This document shows positions 49,301 to 62,466 of a DNA stretch of 64,000 nucleotides, piece by piece. The notes under the pieces were generated by a model, which saw only the letters and a list, made by a program, of their open reading frames with translations, searched no databases and was not told the origin of the DNA. A program made the translations under genes and the position numbers. Source of the DNA: Theobroma cacao. Taxonomy: Eukaryota > Streptophyta > Magnoliopsida > Malvales > Malvaceae. Every line of letters starts with the position of its first letter. Within the stretch, counting starts at the first letter, position 1. The stretch is taken from positions 2,073,728 to 2,137,727 of the forward strand of contig NC_030858.1 in assembly GCF_000208745.1 (NCBI RefSeq), read 5' to 3'.

Positions 49301-52036
49301 CACAGCTCTCATGCTGAAGTTAGGAGTTGTTCACTGATTCAGCAAATGGTATGAGCTTTTCTTTTGTTACTCCAGTTATCGAACTAGCACTCAAAAAGAA
49401 AAAAAGAATGCACAAGATTTGTGGCAGGACAAATTTTTTGATCTTTTCCCCAAATTTTGGTTTTCTGCCTCTGTAGATAAGATGTTTTTACAGTCAGTTT
49501 AGGTATACATGAATTATTCAAGTTATGATTAACGTTCAGAGTAAAATTTCTGGAACATTCAGATTAAATGGTTCTGGCTTTTGAGCCAGAAACATTCCCT
49601 TTTCCACTATCACTTATAAATCTTTAGTTTTTAATAATTGAATCAGAAGGTAAGCTGTTATATCTAACACAGTTCAGACACTATTGCCTTGATGCTGGGA
49701 TTCTGTAGGACATATAAGAATCACTAAAAAAGTATATATATCTTCTTCTTCTTCTTCTTTTTCCTTTGGAGAAAACATGTTGACATAATTGAGAACTCTG
49801 CTATGACTTTCATACTTATTTCTATGGAAAAGTGAAGCCATTGTCTTTTGCTTATTCCAGCCTTGAGTGTTCCACTAGATAGTATCTGCAAAGATTAAGT
49901 ATCAAATCTTTCCCTATCTTGGTTAGACGTTGGAACAACTTCTGCTTCCATAAACCAAAATATAAATTTCTCTTGGAACATTTTTAGACACTTTTGACCA
50001 TTGTGGTTCTGATATAAGTTCATGCCATCTTATATCTGCAAACTTAGATACTAGCATTCTCATTCATCATTTTGAAAATGGCATATACATGTAGCATTAA
50101 TTAGCATAATCAATCATGTGAATTTCATTGTTGTGAGTGGGTTAAACATTTTCCTGAAAACATAATTGACCTTTATGGCAGATGTTTCCCTCTGTTTCCT
50201 GAGTAATTAGGATTAATTCAGCTAGTCAATGCATCTTTTTTTTTTTTCCATTTTTTTATTTCTGTGAAATTAAGAGGAGATTTTTTTCCCTTTTATCTGT
50301 TCCTTTTGCAGGATTACAGTGGTACAAGAAACAACGGCAAAACAGTGGAGCTTCAGGAGCATTCAGCAGCTGCTAGGAAACAGTATGATCAACGAGCTGA
50401 AATGTCATCTGAGCAAGGAGCTTTAGATGACATCCCAATGGAAATCGTTGAACTCATGGCAAAGAATCAGTTTGAGAGGTGTCGTCCTGATACTGAAATT
50501 GATAATCAGCTATCAGAAACAACCAATAACACCAGAAATGATCAGAGGGTGGATCTTAATAAAGTGTTTGGAAATGAAAAAATGAGCCTGTTTCATGAGA
50601 CCACTCAAAAACCAAAACCTCGAGTTAAAAATGGAAGAATTGGCAAAATTTTAAGAGGTGATAATGTGGGATCCAGCAGACAAAAATCAGTTGATTATTT
50701 CTCTCATATGGACCGAAACCAGTACAATATGAGCCAAATGGAACAAAGTTATTCCCCTGCAGGCTTTAGGCCTTTTCCTCTGTGTGGAGAGAAGCCATTG
50801 AATGGAATCCAATTTTCTGCCACCAATTCCAGCAGGCAAAACAGTGTTCAAAATTGCCAGTGGATTGGGAACATGGTTGGGCAGAGGTCCTCCCACGCTA
50901 GCATGCAGACATTGGGAGTTTGTAACACATGCCAGAGTGCTCCACAGCAGAATAAAGAAGTAGCTCATTTATGGCCATCTGTGATAACAAATAGCATGCC
51001 CTATCTATACGGCATCCCTCAGAAGTGTGCAAATCAGGTGGCAAATGTAGATGTGCTTTCACATTGCCCTGGCAGTCTGCATAAGGGAAATATAAATGGA
51101 AATGATGATCGGAACTTCTTAAATCTGGCTTCAAACTTTGAAAAGCATAGTAGGAAGTTTGATCCTGAAGCCCTTAGAAGGACTCATGCAGATTACCCAT
51201 TTGCTTGCAAACATAATGGGATGGGGTCATTAGATCTGTATTCTAATGAAACCATACCAGCCATGCATTTACTTAGCCTTATGGATGCACGGTTAACGTC
51301 AGGTGCACCAGTTGATGTGGATGGAAACCAAAGATGCGTTAAGAAAACTTCCTTTCTTCATGGTCATCACTCTAAAGAGTTTGCAGGCCTGCCGTCTGGG
51401 GGACATAGGACCAATTCAATGAAACATCCATCGTATGATTGTAATGGTAAAAACCACCAGCCTGAGAGTTTCTGTGAATGTATGTCAGCCACTCCAACGG
51501 TCGGTCCTTCTACTTCATTCCAACATGACAGAAGGTTCAAGAAGGCAACAGATTTTACAGGTCAATTTTCACTGAAGTCTAGAGAGAAAGAGAAGAAAAA
51601 ATGCTCAGACTCACAACGACAGAACAGAAACCGCCGATCACAAAAGCCCGCATCTTTAAGTAGTGGCTTGAACATAACTTGTGGATCTATTCCTGTACAT
51701 AGTATGCCAAAAATGGTGCATGACACTTCAGATTTTATGATGCTTCCTGTACAGTTTCATGCAATGGAGAGTGCAACAAAACACAAACAGGAGGCTCATA
51801 CTATGAGTGCCACTCTTTTCCATCCCAAAAGTGGTTCAGAGAATGAAATCTGCAGCATTAACAGAAACCCTGCTGATTTTACTGTGCCTGAAGCAGGAAA
51901 CATGTACATGATTGGAGGTGAAGACCTGAAATTTGGAAGGGAAGCTCCCTCATCTGGCTTAATAAAATTGATTGGGCACAAGCGTCAGAGGAAGCTTACC
52001 GGTAGAAAAGAGCAATCACGAAATCGAACCTCGTGA
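46310..52036 (+). CDS. EMF1: EMBRYONIC FLOWER 1-like Polycomb protein
   Basis: Plant-specific Polycomb-group protein that works with PRC2 and H2A-ubiquitin ligases to silence flower and seed genes during vegetative growth. Exons: 46310-46470, 47169-47590, 47673-47786, 47901-49348 and 50312-52036; 1289 aa. Recognisable blocks are RKKDWKKCWPF and FRWWCCQSCL (about 60-110), the basic KKKIKM segments, LPSLLPWQGG, and DIPMEIVELMAKNQFERC (about 755-765) at the start of the last exon. The rest is low-complexity and disordered, rich in Ser/Lys/Asn. EMF1 proteins diverge fast, so the call rests on these blocks and the overall layout. The 114-nt intron 47787-47900 is free of stops in frame and could be retained to give 1327 aa. 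Confidence 0.85.
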
Positions 52037-53809
52037 AACTGTTATCGTTATATATGCTGGTAGCATCTCAGAACCTCTTTCATTATCATTATGGATTCAA
52101 ATTAATCTCTTCCAAACACCCAGTTATTGCACTTCCTTTTCTTGAGTTCTTCAATCAGTGTTTGACTTGTTTAATTTTCAGCAGGCAAAATCTGAAGCAC
52201 CTTCCTTGCTGCTGCAAAAAAAGAAAAGCTTAAAAGCTTTATGAAGTGTCAGACATCAAACCAGTCACACAAGTTGATTTTTCATTCTCGAACTAATATT
52301 GTTCTATTTGCGCCGGCATTTTTCCATTTCCAAGAGAACATGAAAAACATTGCTAGGTGCAAGGTAAGGCCTGTAAATATTTGCTTATGCCTCGATCCTG
52401 CACCACCACCCTTATGTACCAACTGAACTTATTCGATGTTGTATGCCAGTGTTCTGCTGGACAAGGGTTTGTAAATTCTAAATACTGCCCTTTAATACTC
52501 AGAAGGGCTTGTGTGTTAGTTAAATAATTTGGTCTATGCTCCATCCCTGAGCAGCTAGTGGGATTGGAAACAGAGAACACCAATTAATTACATATGATCT
52601 GAAGCATGAATCTGAAGAGTACCAGAGGAATATCAGTACTGTTAGTAATTATTCAGTTGTAATTTATAGCTCTAAGATTTGAAAAGAGAGAGATAGAGAT
52701 GGTAACTTTGAATCCTATTGGGATACTTACCAAGTTACTGAAAGCAGAAATTTCCTTTCCTGTTGTATTAGTTTTGTTGGTTTTATTCTTTTCAGTTGTT
52801 TTTCCCTGTTGATAACTAAACTGGAGAAGTTAAACTTTCATGGACATTCAGAGGGATGTATGCTAGAGTGCATGTCTAACATGATTCTTGTTTTGATAAC
52901 CAATGGACAAAAGCTTTAAGATTTAACTAGAGGCAAAATCCTGAAGATTATCAAAGTAAAAAGGGAATAATTCAAAAATGGTGGAGTATCCCTTTAGCGT
53001 GAGAAGTGGCCAATTAAAAGCCCTAAACTGGCACTCTATCATTCTTTATCATCACTTCAAACAGTGATTGAGACAAGTCTCATAATAATCTGTATCTATA
53101 CACTATACAATCTACAAAAATGAGCTACAGGTCTTATCTTGGCGACACACCTGGCCTGAAGATGGGGTTAGAAATGTAAGGGGTGGATAGGACATTTCAT
53201 TGGTGGATTTATATTTTACGATTATGATACCTTAACTATACCAGAATGCAGAAGCCAAAAACCAGAACTTAATCCTCAGTCTCTTGGCTTAAACTAAGCC
53301 TGCTTCATCCCTTAGTTACCATTTGAAAGTATTATGAATCAATTACTGTAACAGCATTGAATGAGGAAGATACCTTTCCCTGCCAATTGCTCTAATATGT
53401 TCTAAGTTAACCAAGTTTAGCCAGCAATTAACTAGCTAAAATAATGGTTGGGGTGAAGATTAACAAAAAAGGAGGGTACCAGTACATCTAGTTGTCCAAA
53501 TGAGCTAAAAATATCAGATAAAGTTAAGTAGTATTTGAGACAACTGATATATGTCAGTATATATTCATATTCATTTTTCATGGTTCATGGACATCAAATC
53601 AGCTTATATGCCGCTATGGAGAATGACACGTACTAGTGGGGCTTTGCCTCTCCTTTTGAACTTATCATCAGATCAACTTTATCATGCGTTCCACTGTTAC
53701 TATATGTATTTGATTGCCCCTTAAATATAGGCTTTGATTAAGTGGAGTAGTATGTACAAATACGTGGGGCGCAGTTGGCCAAGACATTATTGTTATCCTT
53801 ACTGCCTGG

Positions 53810-53847
<38 letters not shown>

Positions 53848-55437
53848 GTATATATATGTATGTATGTATTCTGCTGTGAAAACAACACCCAAAAAGTCGA
53901 AATGACTAATAATTCAGCTCACCCATGTCCTCATCAGGCTCATTCGTTCAACACTGCATGAAACTTTTGAGCCTTGCCTGAAGTCAAATGGGCAGGCCTA
54001 TGTAACCTATACCCATAGCTACAAAGCAGAAATAACTCCTTCGCAGCCACGTCATGAACCCTATCTACGCCATCACTTTTCCTTTTCTGGAGCAGATTTC
54101 ATCAGCCATTAAGGTCGCAAAGCAAAATGTTGAAAAAACTCATACTGTAGTTGTACATACTACTACTCCATAGCTTGAGGTTTCCTGAGGATCATCACGC
54201 GCGCGCCTCTTTCATGCAAAATTCCCACTGAATTGCCACTAGTCTAGCCTTCTGCCCTTGTAGCTGTAAATGCATACAATATCAATATATATGTATATAT
54301 ACATATATGATTACGTCACTAGTCAGCAGCTCAGTGCTTCATGAACGCTGGCCTAGCTAGCTAGGTTTAAAAGGCATATCGCTGGTGAGTCAGGTCGCGA
54401 AAAAGTAAGCTGGAGGAAGTTGTTGAAGAATGCAGGGACGACAGAGCTAGCTCTTGTTGCTGTAAGGAATGACCCTTTGATTGGAGTACATAAAACTGGT
54501 GGCCGTTTCTGCATGAGCTCCCTATATCTAGTCAGCTGGCTCTTGATTCTCCTGCAGATTTCCTCATAAACTGACAAATAAAACAATGAACGGCTGATGA
54601 TTCCCTTTTGAAAGTGTAAAAGAACAAAGATGTGAACAGAAATTGCATGGAAATAGCAATGCAAAATGTATAGTTTTTTCTTTTAAGCCTTAATTAGGGG
54701 GATTCTAGAGTAGTAATTTTCTCCTTTGGTTAATTTATTTCTTTAATCACAAGCCTAGGAGTAGACCTAATTAAGATTTCCTTGACTATATAATTAATTA
54801 AGTTCTCACATTAATTCGTGCAGATTAATTACTTGATTATATAGTGATCAATGAGTTAATCCAATCTATCTTGCAACCCATGTTTCCAATTTATCCTAGT
54901 TTTGGCTTAATTACCTTGACCATTAGTCCTAAATTATTTTTGTTACGTATACATATATTTTTTATCCAAATCTATATATATGTTTGTTTATTTATTTAAA
55001 TTGAATTTCATTATGAATCGAATTTGAATGTGGTCATTAAAAATATATTAAAGAGAAATTATAATAATTCTCATATTATGAACTTTTGTTAATATATCAT
55101 CATCTCACCATACTAAATTTAAGATTGTCAAATAATATTATGATCAATTTATTATTTGAGGTCGAAAAGTGAAAATATCAAAATTATTACATTAAGCTAG
55201 GAAACAATCATAGATTAGGTAAGATTTGGAACAAATTACTTGGATACTATATATTATGGCATATTTCTGATAATTATGTGCTATAATAATTAACATCTTT
55301 GCCCAACCAACATCTTAAGAAAATTAGTGCAAATTAAGAACCGATGACCTTCAATTTAATTAAGGTTCAAAATGCTCACCGTTGTCACTTCGGAATTAGA
55401 TAACACAACAGGTTTATTACATTGTTATTACAGTACC
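52037..55437. other. Intergenic region between EMF1 and GulLO pseudogene
   Basis: 52037 to roughly 52750 is probably EMF1 3' UTR. Beyond it are a (TC)n-(TA)n tract at 53811-53869, a short palindrome of ATATATGT/ACATATAT near 54285, and a minus-strand 103-aa open frame (54353-54664) that I cannot assign. 54700-55400 is AT-rich. No supportable gene. Confidence 0.45.
53811..53869. repeat. Compound (TC)n-(TA)n microsatellite
   Basis: About eleven TC units run directly into TA units and then TATG/TGTA units. Confidence 0.95.
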
Positions 55438-57650
55438 ATGGAGGATGGTGAATATCTACCTACTCTTGCTTCATTGTAAACAAGACCTGTCTTGCAAAAG
55501 TACCCTTTGCTTGGACCGCAATGTCTGTCTTCGGAGCATACGCACAGCCCTTTCTAGGGCACATCCATCACTTATAACAACTTCTTTTCGGAATAATAGC
55601 TGGTCTGACCATTTGCTGGAGAACATGTTTTGTGGGTCCAATTGCTTCTTTGCTGCAAGGAACTTGTTATAGTTTGGATACTTACTTTGCACATTGAAGA
55701 ATGCCAGGTTCCTATTCTTGGCCCGGTGTGGCCTAGCCCCATCCTTAAAGAATCTTGGTTTAACCTTGGAGTAGAAGCATCATCAGCACGATGACAGTCG
55801 ATATCAGCAACAACGGAGTCCTTGTGGATTGACCTAGATATGGCTTTGAAGCCTTGATGTAACGTATCAGAAACCCAAAGTACATATCAACCCCACAAAA
55901 GTTTTCTGGCTTTAGATCCGTTAATCTTTGCACGTCTCGGGTGAATACAAGACTCCGTTATTCCTTGGGTCCCAAATACATTAACTATCAGCTGTGGATG
56001 AATATAAACAAGAACCAGATGTCTGCATCTCTCCTTGGCGAACGGGAACTGGGAATCCTATGAAATTCAGGCCGTTGCTCTTCAATCCATTGGCAACCAG
56101 TTTCTTGCGCCTCCACACTAGCTAGTTACTGCCAACGAACATTTTCCACTGACGTTTTTGGCACTCTCGAACGATTTTTCTGCAAAGTTTTCACATATTT
56201 AAATCTATGCATTAATATATGACTTAACTTGCAGGAGATCAGTTTCATGTGATGGTTAATTACCTGTTGCTCTGACCGATAGGGAGAACAAGATAGAACT
56301 TGGTTGGATATCAATAGAGTCATTTAATCCATCCCCAGGTGTATCCATGGAAACTGTGCTGTCATATCTATACGCAGCTGCATGTCTTGATGGATACCAA
56401 ATAATGTCTGCAAATTCATATTTCTTAGCATGTTGTATGAATTCATTTTCAATGAGAGCATCGCTTGTGCCATTAGTTATATGTTATGCTCTAGAGACAA
56501 TTTCACCTACTATTATTTATTCGGGCAATTATAAAGCTACTTCATTAGACAAATAGGAAAATGTATATCTAAGCTCACTCAAAAGTTTGATTGCTTTTCT
56601 TCTATGTTTCCTTTAGTTCCAAGTTCCAAGTTCTCAACAAATTTAAGGCTGACTGGAAGTTTTCCTAGAAAAGATTCCAACTAAAGTTAAGATTGCACTT
56701 GCATCTACCTGCTATGCTATAAGCCAGGAATATCCTAAACAATAATATAGCAGCAAGTCAAAGAAATAAAGAATACTACGAGAATAGACAACGACCCCAA
56801 AAGTCCCAATGAAACTTTTGCTGTATTAAGAAGTTGACCTTGAGGTCCAATTTGGATTATTTTTCCATAATCTTCTGATTCAGTAGTAGGAACAATAAGG
56901 CTAATTCCAATGACATGATCATGAATAGCTCCTGCGTTCCCCCACCATGACCTCCCATGCTCCCCGGTGCTTATCAGCCCGGCAACGTTCATCCCTTCCT
57001 ATATAAGGCGCAGCCACTAGACTTAACCCAGCTTCTTCGACCTTGTCAATCAGTTCTCGTATAGCGCTACTCCAGCATCTACAGTCACAGACAAATTGGA
57101 CCAGTGAATTTCGATGTTTGAATTATATTTTGCTGTAGTTATCAGCAATGAATTTCCGGACTTTGCTGTACTTAGGGTCACACGCTCCCAAGAAGGCGCA
57201 GCGGCTAGACTTAGCCCGGCTTCTTCAACTTCATCGATCCGTTCTTCTAGCACTACTCCAGCATCTACTGCAACAGCCAGCCAAACTGGCTGAGTCAATA
57301 TTGATGCTCGAATCATATTTTGCTGGACGGATCGACAATGAATTTCCGGAATGTGTTGAAGGGCAGGCTAGTTTCGGAATGGAATGAGAAAATTTGCTCA
57401 CTAGGTACGTTCACCTTGAGCAAAGCTAAGCAAAGCAAAGCTCTTCTTCTGTTGTTGGATGTATAACGTTTGTAACGTAGCAGTACCCTTTCGATCTCCC
57501 CATGTACCACCGTAGGCGTTGTAGAGGGTGCAGACTGTTCCGTTGCAGCGGTGGAAAGGCCTGGATAGTTTGCAGGGTTGAGCCCCACACAAGCAGTTGC
57601 CCAACACCAAATCTAACACACGGAACCTGTTTTCTGTTTCTTAGTTTCGG
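55438..57650 (-). pseudogene. L-gulonolactone oxidase-like pseudogene
   Basis: Broken minus-strand copy of the gene at 58702-60919. All three exons are recognisable: exon 1 at about 57000-57640, exon 2 at about 56260-56570, exon 3 at 55443-56180. There are frameshifts throughout; for example TVCTLYNAYG and NNRRRALLCLALL fall in different frames. About 25 nt are missing from exon 3 (near 55745) and about 30 nt from exon 2 (near 56500). Exon 1 carries a partial internal duplication: the segment coding ADAGV, VEEAGLSL and AAP appears at 57010-57175 and again at 57190-57350. No coding role is plausible. Confidence 0.88.
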
Positions 57651-58701
57651 GTGGGCCATGTGTTCTGTTTTTGTATTTGCAGCAAAAAGTTTTTCTCCTA
57701 GCTTTTGCAGTATTGCTGCTAGATAAGCTTAGCACTTCGCTTTGAAGGTTGAGCTTTCTTCCATCTTGGGTTGCTGAATAACTTGTTTTTGGCTGAGCAA
57801 CAGAGAAGTGGTATTTGAGAGGGTTGTTCACACCTTTTAGGTTAAGGAAGACGAGTGTGAGCCTCTTCGGAGGCGTTACAATGTGGTATAGAGAGCCATT
57901 TCTCATGGTACACCTAGATTTTATTAATCCACCACTTAAGTGATTCGTATTTTTAATATAATTAAATTATTTTGTTTTTAAAATTAATATATATATATAT
58001 ATATAGAAGATATAACATATTTCCTGAAAATTAAAGATAGCGATGGTGATAACAGCAACCAGCAAATAGCTTCAAGAGAAAGATTAGGCCAGCCTGGCTG
58101 ACAGAACATAAGGCTTCTTTTGCATTTTGATTCCATATATATATATATACAACCAATCATAAGACATTATGAATATAATTTATTTTTATCGACAAGTACA
58201 CATAAAATATAAATATATATATATATGTATATGCATATTTATTTATTATAGAAAAATTTATGATCAATAATAATATATTATCAAGCGGTCATAAGTGAAA
58301 AATATATAATTTTCACGATATGAATATTCTATTTATAAAATATGAAAAAAAATCATGAAAGATATCATTTTAAGAATTTAAAAAAGTTTTTTTTTATTCC
58401 TTTAAACCAGCTCATCTAAGTAATTGGATGACACAAAATAAGGGTGATTATGTTTATGGAGAAGTCCTTATTATTAAATAAACAATTTGAAGTATTTTTT
58501 AAATACAGAATTGGTTCCAATAGGCCAAAACTGTAAAGGACGGTGAAAGCACGAATGTTGCAATAATTCCAGGACTTGGAGGCCACAACTCCTGTTTTCC
58601 ATTCACAAGCACAGATTCTTTTGCTTTGCAATTCAAATTAATTAATGAATTAATTAAGAATTGTTTCTTAATTTAAGAAAACAAAAGAATCTGCTGGAAA
58701 A
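57651..58701. other. Spacer between the two GulLO copies
   Basis: Short (TA)n tracts near 57987-58005 and 58134-58149 in AT-rich sequence, plus the probable 3' UTR of the intact gene (58400-58701). No gene. Confidence 0.5.
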
Positions 58702-60919
58702 CTAAATCAGCGTGGAGGATGGTGGATATCTGCATACTCTTGCTTCAGTGTAAACAAGACCTGGCTTGCAAAAGTACCCTTTGCTTGGACTGCAATGTCT
58801 GTCTTCCGAGCATATGCACAGCCCTTCCAAGGCACATCCATCACTTTTAACAGCTTCTTTTCCGAATAATATCTGGTCCGACCATTCGCTGGAGAACATG
58901 TTCTGTGGGTCTAATTGCTTCTTTGCTGCAAGGAACTTATTGTAGTTTGGGTACTTAGTTTGCACATTCAAGAATGCCAGGTTCCTATTCTTGGCCCAGT
59001 GTGGCCTAGCCCCATATTTGAGGAAGGCTATCTGCTCAACTTCTTCAATTACATCTTGGTTTAACCTCGGAGTGGAAGCATCATCTGCACGATAATAGTT
59101 GAAATCAACAACTATGGAGTCCTCGGATTGACCTAGATACGCCTTTGAAGCCTTGATGTAACGAATCAGAAACCCGTTATAGAGATCAACCCCACAAAAT
59201 TTTTCTGGCCTTAGGTCCCTTAATCTTTTAACATCTCGGATGAATTCTCCGAACTTTGAAACACTAAATATTGCAGTTGACTCGTAAAAGAAAAGCCCTT
59301 TATATCTTGGATCCCAAGCACATGAGCTATCGATTCTCGTGATAGGTGAATACAAACAAGAACCAGATGCTTGCATTTTTCCTTGGCGGCCCACAACTGG
59401 GTAGCCTGTGAAAATCAGGCCATTGTTCTTCAATCCATTGGCAATCAGTTTCTTGTACCCCAAAGTAATGGCTGCCAGCGTGCATTTCCCATTGACGTTT
59501 TTGGCACTCTCGAATGCCTTTTCTGCAATATTTCCACATAATTGAAACCAAGGCATTAATATCTATTTTTCACTTCCTAGCGAAAGGTGCGTGTGAAATA
59601 CTAGTGACAAGTGAAGCTTTACCTGCTGCTCTGACTGATTCGGAGGCCAAAATTTCATTGTCTTGAAAACCAAGGAAGTCGTTAATTCCATCGCCAGAGG
59701 CGTCCATGGAAACTCTGCTGTCATATCTATACGCAGCTGTATGTTTTGATGGGTACCAAGTGATGTCTCCAAATTCATATTTCTTTCCATGTTCGATGAA
59801 TTCACTTTCAATTAAAGAATCGTCCGTGTAGTTAAATGTAATGATTCTCTTGAATCCTGGCTCTAGAGAGAACTTCACCTATCGTTCATTTAGACAACGG
59901 ATATGAAAAGCAGCAATGCGAAAGAAAATTAAGGGCATAACATAATACAGACAAATGCAATTAAGGCAGTCCCTATTATCAGTTTCTTTGTACTTTTCCT
60001 AGAAAGCAGTTAGCTATATCTCCTCTATTGAGTTTCCAAAGAAAATCTTTAAAGATTTTTACATTCTATTGGATTTTTTTGATTTCTTCCGCGTGCATTG
60101 ATTTGGTTAGACAAGATTCCAGCCATCTGCCAAACTCTAACGTACACCTTTTCTGAAGATTGTTGGCACCAGCTTTAATATAATCCAAGATCCTAATCAA
60201 TGATTAGCACAGCAAGTCAAAGAAAGAACAGAAATACTGACCTTGGAGATGACCCCCAGAACTCCTAATGATACTTTTGCTGCATTAAGAAGTTGATCTT
60301 GAGCTCCAATTTGGATTACTTTTGCATACCCTTCTGATTCACTAGCAGGAACTATAAGGCTGAGGCCAATGACATGATCGTGAACAGCTCCTCCTTTACC
60401 CCACCATGAGCTCCCATGCGCCCCGGTGCTTATCAGCCCGGCAACGCTCACGCCCTCCCAGTACGGCGCAGCCACTAGACTTAGCCCGGCTTCTTCAACC
60501 TTATCAATCAGCTCTCGTAGGGCCACTCCTGCATCGGCTGTCACAGCGAAATTGGCCGAGTCAATTTCGATGTTCGAATCATATTTTGCTGTACTTATCA
60601 ACAACGAATCATCAGACCGCGAGGAAGGGCAGGCTAGTTTTGGGATGGTGTGTGAAAATTTGCTGACTACTTTCGCCTTGAACTTGTTCTTATTGGCATA
60701 GGCCACGGCCAAGCGAAGCTCTTCTTCTGTTGTTGGGTATGCAACAGTTTTGAAGTGGCAGTCCTTCCGATCTCCCCATGCACCATAGGAATTGTAGAGG
60801 GTGCAGACTGTTCCGTTGCATTGAACCGGATCCCGTGGTGGAATGGCCCGGATGTTTTGCAAGGTTGAACCCCATACAACCAGGTGCAGAACACCTAGGA
60901 GCCACCGAAAAGAATACAT
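58702..60919 (-). CDS. L-gulonolactone oxidase-like flavoprotein (GulLO family)
   Basis: Predicted secreted FAD-linked oxidase of the plant GulLO family, able in some members to turn L-gulono-1,4-lactone into ascorbate; the physiological substrate is uncertain. Minus-strand exons are 60919-60242, 59878-59623 and 59522-58702, giving 584 aa, usual for the family. The N-terminal 25 or so residues (MYSFRWLLGVLHLVVWGSTL) look like a signal peptide. The FAD-binding region has TVCTLYNSYGAWGDRKDC, PTTEEELRLAVAYA, VTADAGV and ISTGAHGSSWWG. The ALO-type C-terminal half has TWYPSKHTAAYRYD, RPHWAKNR, YPNYNKFLAAKKQLDPQNMF and a Cys-rich tail (CICSEDRHCSPSKGYFC). It lies beside a decayed tandem copy. Confidence 0.92.
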
Positions 60920-62466
60920 CTAGCTAGTCCCTGGATAATTCTAGCAGTATTTGCAGATTTGAACTGTGACAGGGAGAATATCAATTCGGTAAAGAGAATG
61001 TACTCGTAGAGGAAGGTGGACAGAACAGAAGGCAATGCTTAGAACAAAAAATGAGATTAAAAAAAAAAAGAAGGGTACTTGCATTGAAAACCAAGATAGA
61101 ATTTGGGAGGGTAAAGAGAATAAAATAATATACAGAGATGGATGCTTTGTTGTGGACTTTTTTATGAAATCATCTTCTTTTCATGATGGTGAGGGTATAA
61201 AGAACCCAAAACGTTTTGAACACTTTCATTCCACTTTTAAGTAGGGTCAATTCTAATGTTAAAGGGATCATTAATCTCTCTTAAATTTGTTAACTTGACT
61301 TTAACGTTTATAAGTAGCTTAAGATCTTTATAATTGTTCGAAATAAAATTGAAATTTATATATTTTTTGCAATATTTGATGTGATATTAATATTTAATTT
61401 TTAAAAATTATATTAAAATTATAATTTTGTATACAGTAAATTTGATTTATATCAGATTATGCTAAAACTAAGACGTTGTTAATTAAAGTTTGGATGATTT
61501 GGTTAGTTTATAACTAAAATTTTATGTTTATTTTAATTTGTTCGTTTTACCCTAAAACTATAGTTTTATCTTATAAAAGACTATGAAGATGATGAGTTAA
61601 TTAGCAAACTATTAATAGTTGATAAGAGTATAATCATGTCAGTTTGCGGCAGCATTGCCATCAGGTGCATGGTCCTCGTATCATAAAACAATATTAAGTC
61701 AAGCATTCTTTGGTGTTTTAACTGATGGAGTAATTATTTCCGCAATAAATGGACGGTTAATTAGGCTCATTGGTGCACTAATTGTATTTAATGGAACCTT
61801 TACTTGCTTTCTGCAGAAACTAGAAAGATAATTATCTTGAGATTAGGAGAATGAAACTAAATGATTGTTTTGTTGTTGGGTCCTTAGGACTATTCATTTA
61901 AATTAGGTGAAAATTTGTTAAAATTACTACATAGAATGTTTATTTTCCACTTTGGGTAACACTGCCTTGCTGTTACTTAATGGGAAGATCATGCAGGCCG
62001 GCTGAGGCTATCAGGATCTTACCGTCAACGCACAAAATCATACCTCCTTTGGCTTTTTTGCTTGGACATGTCTCCCCACTCTTGCTTTCTACGCTAATAG
62101 TTGAATTATCTTTTTCACCTAAAAGGAGGATAAAGAATTAAGGTGTGGAGAGTTTAGCTTTCAAATCGTATGAGTATTAAACTCTGGAATCTCTACCATT
62201 TGATACAAAGCAAAAAGATTACTTGGACAAATTTCACATCTGATGGTGGAGGACATGGGTGGAATAAAAGGAACCGGAAAATTTTCAATAATATTCTAAA
62301 TTGGAGCACCTAACTTTTTCTACTTTTTAATTACGTCCAGCTATAGACGTGGGAATAACGCACTATTCCCACACTGGATTTTTTTTCCAACTTTAAATAG
62401 TAGTGAACTCTAAAGTACACTGGTAAATTCCCGAGAAATGAAAACAGCCCCGAAATCATGGACGAA
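60920..62466. other. Intergenic region upstream of GulLO, downstream of the ARM gene
   Basis: Promoter of the minus-strand GulLO-like gene (from 60920 upward), an AT-rich stretch at 61270-61620, and the probable 3' UTR of the ARM-repeat gene near 62300-62466. No gene or clear repeat found. Confidence 0.45.

Noticed and set aside
54380..54405. Sequence resembling miR168 (TCGCTGGTGAGTCAGGTCGC)
   Set aside because: Several gaps are needed to align it and I saw no matching star strand or hairpin nearby.
54353..54664. 103-aa minus-strand open frame
   Set aside because: No recognised domain, a hydrophobic start that reads like translated intergenic DNA, and no partner exons found.
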